This document shows positions 58,325-64,000 of a stretch of 64,000 nucleotides of DNA, piece after piece. Origin of the DNA: Acidobacteriota bacterium. Its GTDB lineage: Bacteria > Acidobacteriota > Vicinamibacteria > Vicinamibacterales > UBA2999. Numbering within the stretch: the first letter of the stretch is position 1; the number at the start of each line of letters is the position of its first letter. The DNA is taken from assembly GCA_030697165.1 (NCBI GenBank), contig JAUYQQ010000002.1, forward strand, positions 124,001 to 188,000, in the 5' to 3' direction. Both the position numbers and the translations under genes were made by a program. A model generated the notes under the pieces. That model was given only the letters and a program-made list of their open reading frames with translations. It was not told the origin of the DNA and made no database searches.

Positions 58325-58891
58325 ATGGACTGGCTCACGCGGCTCGAGGCTCCCCAGAACGCACTCGCCATCCTGACGGCGATGATCACGCCGGCGGTGC
58401 TGATCTCGGCCTGCGGCGCGCTGATCTTCTCCACCAGCACGCGGCTCGGGCGGGTCATCGACCGCGTGCGCGTGCTGTCGGAGCGGTTCGAGACGGTGGC
58501 GCTCCATCCCGAGAAGGACGAGCTGTTCGCGGAGCGGCGCGAGCTGATCTTCTCGCAGCTCGATCGACAGACCTCGCGCGCGCGGCTGATCCAGCGGGCG
58601 ATGACGGCCTTCTACACCGCGCTCGGCGTGTTCGTCGCGTCCAGCGTCGCCATTGCCGTCGTCTCGGCCGCGGCCCGCAACTTCACCTGGATTGCCGTGG
58701 TCCTGGGCCTGCTCGGGTCGCTGTTCATGCTCTACGGCTCGGTCCTGCTGATCGTCGAAAGCCGCATGGCCCTCGGCGCCATTCACAGCGAGATGGACTT
58801 CGTTTGGAAGGTCAGCACGAAGATGGCGGGCAAGGAGCTGGCGAGTAAGCCCACCGGCGGCCCCTTCACCTGGCTGGGGCGGAAGATCTAG
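58325..58891 (+). CDS. DUF2721 membrane protein
   Basis: 188 aa with three hydrophobic helices: LAILTAMITPAVLISACGALIF (about 14-35), MTAFYTALGVFVASSVAIAV and FTWIAVVLGLLGSLFMLYGS. Between them is a basic/acidic cytoplasmic segment (STRLGRVIDRVRVLSERFET; RRELIFSQLDRQTSRARLIQ) conserved in DUF2721. Function is unknown. TAGACT (58313-58318) ends six bases before ATG 58325 (leaderless), at the edge of a tandem-repeat block. Confidence 0.85.
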   Translation: MDWLTRLEAPQNALAILTAMITPAVLISACGALIFSTSTRLGRVIDRVRVLSERFETVALHPEKDELFAERRELIFSQLDRQTSRARLIQRAMTAFYTALGVFVASSVAIAVVSAAARNFTWIAVVLGLLGSLFMLYGSVLLIVESRMALGAIHSEMDFVWKVSTKMAGKELASKPTGGPFTWLGRKI

Positions 58892-58961
58892 CGGCTCTCA
58901 GCCGCGCCGGTGCCCGCCAGGGCGAATGGCGCTCGTGGGGAGTAGAATCCCCTCCACCACT

Positions 58962-60275
58962 ATGAAAACTGCCGTGCTTGCCGTCGCGCTGTTGCTGTCG
59001 CTGCCGTCCCCAATGCCGGCCCAGACGGCTCCAAATCCGTTAGCAGGGGAAGCAGACCGGCTGTCGGTTGAGCTCAACCCGCAAGTCGTGGCGTGGCGTC
59101 GCGACTTTCACAAGAACCCCGAACTGGGAAATCGCGAGACCCGAACCGCCAAGGTCATCGCCGACGAACTGCGAAAGCTCGGCTTCGAGGTGACCACCGG
59201 CGTGGCCACCACCGGTGTCGTCGGGGTGCTCAAGGGCGCCCTTCCGGGCCCGGTCGTGGCGCTGCGCGCCGACATGGACGGCTTGCCCGTGACCGAGCAG
59301 GGCGACCTGCCGTTCAAGTCCACCGTCAAGACCCAGTGGAACGGACAGGAAGTTGGCGTGATGCACGCGTGTGGTCACGACAACCACATGGCGATTCTCC
59401 TTGGCACCGCCACCGCCCTCGCGCGCATGAAGGACCGCCTGCCGGGGACCGTGAAGGTGATCTTTCAGCCGGCCGAAGAAGGTCCGCCGCCAGGTGAGAC
59501 CGGCGGCGCCGAGCAGATGGTGAAAGAGAACGTGCTCGAGAATCCGAAGGTGGATGCCGTCTTCGGGCTGCACGTGTTTCCCTATCCCGCCGGCACGATC
59601 GTCTACCGGTCCGGGCCATTGATGGCGAGTGCCGAATCGTTCCTGATTCGGATCAAGGGCCGCCAGACCCATGGCGCCGTGCCGTGGGGCGGCATCGACC
59701 CCATCGTGATCGGCTCGCAAGTCGTGATGGGCTTGCAAACGATCATCAGCCGCACCGTCAACATCACTGAAGCGCCCGCGGTCGTCACCGTCGGCCGCTT
59801 CACCGGCGGCAACCGCTCGAACATCGTGCCCGAGATGGTGGAGCTGGAAGGGACGATCCGCACGTTCGACGAAGGTGTGCGCAAGGACATCCACGCGCGC
59901 ATTCGCTCGATCGCCACCCACTACGCCGAAGCGGCAGGTGCGACCGCGACGGTGGACATCGGCTTCGGCGCGAACTACCCGGTGACCATCAACAACCCGG
60001 CGCTGACCGAACGCATGCTGCCCACGTTGCGGCGGGCCGCCGGTGCCGAGAACGTGAGGCTTGGCCCCCTGACCGGAACGGCCGAGGACTTCTCGTTCTT
60101 TCAACAGAAGGTGCCGGGACTGTTCTTCTTTCTGGGCGTGACACCGCGTGACCAGGACCACACGAAAGTACCGCAGAATCACTCACCGCTGTTCTTCGCC
60201 GACGAGTCGGCATTGCCCGTCGGCGTAAAGGCGATGACCAACCTCGCGCTCGACTATTTGTTTGGAGGAAAGTAA
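58962..60275 (+). CDS. M20-family amidohydrolase (hippurate hydrolase/N-acyl-amino-acid type), exported
   Basis: 437 aa with a signal peptide (MKTAVLAVALLLSLPSPMPA). The metal site is of the M20D/amidohydrolase type: HACGHD with Cys137, His139 and Asp140, Glu172-Glu173 in QPAEEG, and a later His in GLHVFPYPAG. It removes acyl groups from amino acids or peptides. ATG 58962 is preferred over 58926 as it opens the signal peptide; a TAGAAT box lies 13 bases upstream. Its TAA overlaps the ATG of the next gene (TAATG), so the two are coupled. Confidence 0.9.
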   Translation: MKTAVLAVALLLSLPSPMPAQTAPNPLAGEADRLSVELNPQVVAWRRDFHKNPELGNRETRTAKVIADELRKLGFEVTTGVATTGVVGVLKGALPGPVVALRADMDGLPVTEQGDLPFKSTVKTQWNGQEVGVMHACGHDNHMAILLGTATALARMKDRLPGTVKVIFQPAEEGPPPGETGGAEQMVKENVLENPKVDAVFGLHVFPYPAGTIVYRSGPLMASAESFLIRIKGRQTHGAVPWGGIDPIVIGSQVVMGLQTIISRTVNITEAPAVVTVGRFTGGNRSNIVPEMVELEGTIRTFDEGVRKDIHARIRSIATHYAEAAGATATVDIGFGANYPVTINNPALTERMLPTLRRAAGAENVRLGPLTGTAEDFSFFQQKVPGLFFFLGVTPRDQDHTKVPQNHSPLFFADESALPVGVKAMTNLALDYLFGGK

Positions 60276-61183
60276 TGAACCGTAGAGCCTTTATTTCGAC
60301 CACCGCCGCCGGCGTCGCCGGCTTGGCCGTTGCTGATTCCGCATTTGCCTTTCAGCCCGCTGCGGCCGCTCCGCCCGTCACCTCGTTCACCGAACTGCGG
60401 CGGGGCGTCGGCATGTTCATGGGTTCCGGAGGCACGATTGGCTATCTTGTCAACGCTGACGGAGCCGTCGCGGTCGACAGCCAGTTCATGAACACCGCCG
60501 AGATCTGCGCGGCGGGCCTGAAGCAGCGCGCGCCCAAGGGCATTGCCATGCTGCTCAACACGCATCACCACGGCGACCACACCGGCGGCAACAAGGCCTA
60601 CGGCGTCAGCAAGATCGTGGCTCATGCCAACTGCCTGAAGTCGCACAAAGAGGTGACCGAGGCGGCCAAGACGGTTGACCAGCAGGCGTACGCCACGGCG
60701 ACGTTCACCGACACCTGGACGGAGAAATTTGGCGACGAGACCATCGAAGCCCGTTACTACGGCGCCGCCCACACCAACGGCGACGCGGTGATTCACTTCC
60801 AGCGCGCCAACGTCATGCACATGGGCGACCTGCTGTTCAACCGTGCGCACCCAAACATCGACCGACCACAGGGCGCCAGCGTCGCCAACTGGATCAAGGT
60901 GCTCGAAGCGGTCAGCAACCGTGCCTCAAACGACACCATCTTCATTGCCGGCCACGCCAAGGACAACGTGGTTCGCAACACCAAGGCCGAGGTGATGCAC
61001 TTCCGCAACTACCTGACCGCTGTGCTGGAGCACGCGCGCGCCGGCGCCAAGGCCGGCCAGTCGAAAGAAGAAGTTCAGAAGTTGCCGGTGCTCAAGGGCT
61101 TTGAAGACAACGTCTCGCCCAACGCGCGCCTCACCCTCGCCTTCGTGCTCGGCATCTGCTACGACGAGGTCACCGGTAAGTAA
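60275..61183 (+). CDS. metallo-beta-lactamase-fold hydrolase, Tat-exported
   Basis: 302 aa. The N-terminus MNRRAFISTTAAGVAGLAVA carries the twin-arginine motif (RRAFI), so the enzyme is likely folded and metal-loaded before export. HHHGDH (97-102) is the zinc-binding signature, with later ligands in YYGAAHTNGDAVIHF and FIAGHAKD. The family includes lactonases and other hydrolases; the substrate is unknown. It is coupled to the M20 amidohydrolase and may act on the same peptide or acyl-amide pool. Confidence 0.88.
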   Translation: MNRRAFISTTAAGVAGLAVADSAFAFQPAAAAPPVTSFTELRRGVGMFMGSGGTIGYLVNADGAVAVDSQFMNTAEICAAGLKQRAPKGIAMLLNTHHHGDHTGGNKAYGVSKIVAHANCLKSHKEVTEAAKTVDQQAYATATFTDTWTEKFGDETIEARYYGAAHTNGDAVIHFQRANVMHMGDLLFNRAHPNIDRPQGASVANWIKVLEAVSNRASNDTIFIAGHAKDNVVRNTKAEVMHFRNYLTAVLEHARAGAKAGQSKEEVQKLPVLKGFEDNVSPNARLTLAFVLGICYDEVTGK

Positions 61184-61186
61184 GTC

Positions 61187-61236
61187 AGGGATCAGGGATC
61201 AGGGATCAGGGATCAGGGATCGGGGATCAGGGACTG
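61187..61236. repeat. AGGGATC heptamer tandem repeat
   Basis: Six to seven copies of AGGGATC (one variant with CGGGGATC) fill the gap between the metallo-hydrolase and the BNR-repeat gene, ending six bases before ATG 61239. Confidence 0.8.
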
Positions 61237-61238
61237 AT

Positions 61239-64000
61239 ATGACACGGATTCGACTTGCTCTTGCCTTGTTCTCGTTGTGTTTCACCACCGTTGCGCTCGT
61301 CGCCCAGGCGCCGCCGCCGGTCACGCCGATCATGACCACCAACTCGACCGGCACCGGGCCGCTCGATCGGCTGTACTTCCGATCGATCGGGCCGGCCACG
61401 CCGTCGGGCCGCGTCGATGACCTGGCGGTGCTCGAAAGCGATCCGGCGACGTTTTACGTCGCGATGGCGACCTCGGGAATCTACAAGACGACCAACGCCG
61501 GCACGACGTTCACGCCGGTGTTCGACAACTACGGCAGCGGCTCGATCGGCGCCATCGCCATTTCGCAAACCGATCCGAACCTGGTGTGGGCCGGCACCGG
61601 CGAGGCCAACAACCGCCAGAGTTCGTCGTGGGGCGACGGCGTCTACAAGACCACCGACGGCGGCCGCACCTGGAAGAACATGGGCCTCGCCACCAGCAAG
61701 CAGGTGGCGCGCATCATCATCGACCCGATCGACTTCAACGTCGTCTATGTCGCCGCCACCGGCGACCTGTGGGGCCCTGGCGGCGATCGTGGCGTGTTCA
61801 AGACCGCCGACGGCGGCCAGACGTGGACCCGCGTGCTGCACGTGGACGACGATACCGGCGCCACCGACCTGGTGATCGATCCGCTGAACAACAAGACGCT
61901 CTACGCCGCCACCTATCAGCGGCGCCGCCAGCAGTGGGGCATGAACGGCGGCGGCCCGGGCAGCGGCATCTGGAAGTCCACCGACGCGGGCCTGACCTGG
62001 GCGCGCGTCGAAGGCGGCCTGCCGGCCGGTCCCAAGGGCCGCATCGGTCTGGCGATCTACCGCGCCAATCCGAACGTGCTCTACGCGGTGGCCGAAATCC
62101 CCGGCGAGAACGGCGTCTACCGGACCGACGATGCGGGCGGGAGCTGGCGCAAGCTGAGCGACGTCAACCCGCGGCCGATGTACTTCAGCCAGATCCGCAT
62201 CGACCCGCAGACCGACTCGCGCATTTACGTCTTGGGTGTACAGCTCCACATCTCGGACGATGGCGGGCGGACCTTCCGAAATGACGGCGCGGCGCGCATC
62301 CACGTGGATCACCATGCCATGTGGATCAACCCGGCCAACCCGAAGCACATCGTGATCGGCAACGACGGGGGCGTCAGCATTTCGTACGACCGCTCGGCGA
62401 CCTGGGGCTGGATGCCCAACCTGCTCGGCGCGCAGTCGTACCACGTCGAGTTCGACATGCAGACGCCGTATCACGTGTGCACCGGCCTGCAGGACAACAA
62501 CACCTGGTGTGGGCCGAGCGCGGTGCGCACCAACAGCGGCATCCACAACGACAACTGGTACGTCATCAACGGCGGCGACGGCTTCCAGCCCTTGATGGAC
62601 CCCACCGATGCACGCATCGTCTATGCCGAGTCGCAGGACGGCCGCATGAGCCGCGTGGACCGCCAGACCAACGAGCGGCAGGTGATTCGGCCCGAGCCGG
62701 CGGAACTGAAGCCGGGTGAGGCGCCGTACCGGTTCAACTGGGACACCGCGATGCAATTGTCGCCGTTTGACGCCTCGACCATCTACATCGGCGCCAACAT
62801 GGTGCTGAAGTCCACCGATCGCGGGCGCTCGTACCAGCCGATCAGTCCCGACCTGACGACCAACACCGATCGCGAGACCCTGTCGATCATGGGTGTCGCG
62901 GGTCCCGATGTTCGCATTGCCAAGAACGACGGCGTCGGCTCGTTCGGCAACATCGTCACCCTCGAGGAATCGGCCGCGCGGCAGGGCGTGGTGTGGGTGG
63001 GCAGTGACGACGGTGTGGTGAGCGTCACGCAGGATGCCGGCAAGACCTGGACCAACGTCACGTCAAAGATCTCCGGCGTGCCGAAGTGGACCTACGTGTC
63101 CGACGTCGTGCCCTCGCGCTCGGCCCCGGCCACCGCGTACGTGTCGTTCGACGGCCACCGTGGTGGCGACTTCAACACCTATGTCTTCGCCACCACCGAT
63201 TACGGCGCCACGTGGCGCTCGATTGTCAGCAACCTGCCGAAGGGCGAGGTCGTCCGCGGCCTGGCCGAGGATCGCAAGAACGCCGACATTCTGTATCTCG
63301 GCACCGAAACCGGCCTGTGGGTGTCACTCAACCGGGGCGGCCAGTGGACGCGCATCAAGGCCAACCTGCCGACGATGCCGATCTATGAAATCAAGCAGCA
63401 TCCGCGCGACAACGACCTGATTCTGGGCAGCCACGCGCGTGGCATCTGGATTCTCGATGACGTCACGCCGATCCAGCAGTGGGCGAAGTCGGAAGGCGCC
63501 GACGCGTTCCTGTTCGACGCCGAGCCGGCGGCGATCATGAATCCCGCGAACGATCAGATGAAAGGCTTCGAAGGCGATCGACTGTTCCTCGGTCAGAACC
63601 CGGTGGCGGGCGCGACGCTGGCCTACCGGCTCAAGGGCGATGCGAAGGACGTCAAGTTCATCATCAAGGATGGCCGCGGCGACGTCGTGCGCGAACTGTC
63701 GGGCGAGGTCGTGCGAGATGCCAACAAGGCGGGCCTCAACATCCTGAAATGGGATCTGCGGGTGCAGCCGCTGGTGCCGGTGCCGCCGCCTCCTGGGGCT
63801 GGTGGGGCTGGTGGGGCGGGTGGGGGTGGTGGGGGATTCGGTGGCGGCGGCAACAACGGTCCGTACGTGCTGCCGGGCACCTACAAGGCGACGCTGAACG
63901 TGAACGGCCGCGACGCCCAGACGATCGACGTGGTGGTGAAGGGCGACCCCGAGATCCAGATCACCGACGCCGATCGCCGGATGTGGTTCGACACCGCGAG
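61239..64000 (+). CDS. secreted BNR/sortilin-like beta-propeller protein (continues past the window)
   Basis: The open frame runs 920 codons to the window edge without a stop. A signal peptide (about 1-23: LALALFSLCFTTVALVAQ) is followed by a long set of Asp-box repeats: TTDGGRTW, TADGGQTW, STDAGLTW, SDDGGRTF, STDRGRSY, TQDAGKTW and TTDYGATW. These build one or two seven- to ten-bladed propellers, as in sortilin/VPS10 and xyloglucanase-like proteins. Acidobacteria have many such secreted copies of unknown activity. Residues about 850-870 are a Gly-rich run, GAGGAGGAGGGGGGFGGGG, read from a GGGGCTGGT tandem repeat. The C-terminus is missing. Confidence 0.85.
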   Translation, partial: MTRIRLALALFSLCFTTVALVAQAPPPVTPIMTTNSTGTGPLDRLYFRSIGPATPSGRVDDLAVLESDPATFYVAMATSGIYKTTNAGTTFTPVFDNYGSGSIGAIAISQTDPNLVWAGTGEANNRQSSSWGDGVYKTTDGGRTWKNMGLATSKQVARIIIDPIDFNVVYVAATGDLWGPGGDRGVFKTADGGQTWTRVLHVDDDTGATDLVIDPLNNKTLYAATYQRRRQQWGMNGGGPGSGIWKSTDAGLTWARVEGGLPAGPKGRIGLAIYRANPNVLYAVAEIPGENGVYRTDDAGGSWRKLSDVNPRPMYFSQIRIDPQTDSRIYVLGVQLHISDDGGRTFRNDGAARIHVDHHAMWINPANPKHIVIGNDGGVSISYDRSATWGWMPNLLGAQSYHVEFDMQTPYHVCTGLQDNNTWCGPSAVRTNSGIHNDNWYVINGGDGFQPLMDPTDARIVYAESQDGRMSRVDRQTNERQVIRPEPAELKPGEAPYRFNWDTAMQLSPFDASTIYIGANMVLKSTDRGRSYQPISPDLTTNTDRETLSIMGVAGPDVRIAKNDGVGSFGNIVTLEESAARQGVVWVGSDDGVVSVTQDAGKTWTNVTSKISGVPKWTYVSDVVPSRSAPATAYVSFDGHRGGDFNTYVFATTDYGATWRSIVSNLPKGEVVRGLAEDRKNADILYLGTETGLWVSLNRGGQWTRIKANLPTMPIYEIKQHPRDNDLILGSHARGIWILDDVTPIQQWAKSEGADAFLFDAEPAAIMNPANDQMKGFEGDRLFLGQNPVAGATLAYRLKGDAKDVKFIIKDGRGDVVRELSGEVVRDANKAGLNILKWDLRVQPLVPVPPPPGAGGAGGAGGGGGGFGGGGNNGPYVLPGTYKATLNVNGRDAQTIDVVVKGDPEIQITDADRRMWFDTA

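Overview
The window is high-GC, densely coded bacterial chromosome. It most resembles Acidobacteriota of the Vicinamibacteria type. Pointers to this are three secreted VWFA-related proteins of the acidobacterial family, two Oar-like TonB receptors with an N-terminal carboxypeptidase-regulatory domain, a very large kinase/ATPase/helical-repeat regulator, a BNR-repeat secreted protein and many secreted hydrolases. The taxonomic call is inference from gene content; there is no rRNA here. One tRNA gene (Glu, CTC) is present.

Layout. 1-3.3 kb: start of a family 2 glycosyltransferase, a TolC-type channel, pyrE, truA. 3.4-10.4 kb: a decayed GMC oxidoreductase, the 1268-aa kinase, a HupE/UreJ-type membrane protein and an NHL-propeller protein. 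10.5-14.8 kb: the envelope/isoprenoid operon uppS-cdsA-dxr-rseP. 14.8-19.1 kb: a uroporphyrinogen methyltransferase/synthase fusion, two VWA proteins, then atpZ-atpI-atpE with no subunit a gene. 19.1-31.7 kb: an EamA exporter, TonB receptor, tryptophan dioxygenase, a candidate small RNA, a TPR protein, a serine hydrolase/NamZ fusion, a second TonB receptor and a DUF4143 ATPase. 31.7-35.4 kb: cytochrome-oxidase maturation genes (cupredoxin-like lipoprotein, heme O synthase, ABC exporter, DUF420). 35.7-40.2 kb: CHASE2 class III cyclase, M48 protease and an MscS channel with a cyclic-nucleotide-binding domain, apparently one operon. 40.2-44 kb: ornithine-cyclodeaminase-family enzyme, histone-deacetylase-like amidohydrolase, proline racemase-family epimerase. 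44-50.4 kb: lipoprotein, gamma-glutamyltransferase, alpha/beta hydrolase, aldehyde:ferredoxin oxidoreductase with a MoaD-like protein, HicAB. 50.4-54.8 kb: three-subunit molybdenum hydroxylase plus a secreted protein. 54.8-64 kb: a 34-aa small protein, a VWA protein, DsbA-like lipoprotein, quinone oxidoreductase, DUF2721, M20 amidohydrolase, Tat-exported metallo-beta-lactamase-fold protein and the start of a BNR-repeat protein.

Two window-wide patterns stand out. First, about sixteen genes have a TANNNT-like -10 box ending six (sometimes seven) bases before the start codon, which predicts leaderless mRNAs and fixes several starts. Second, the spacers are full of short repeats: palindromes around a TAAA or TTTA loop, 15- to 19-bp tandem arrays and CACAGATTA tracts. 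Some have entered coding sequence, supplied a stop codon, or supplied a -10 box. A candidate structured RNA of about 124 nt at 24.24-24.36 kb has its own promoter and terminator.
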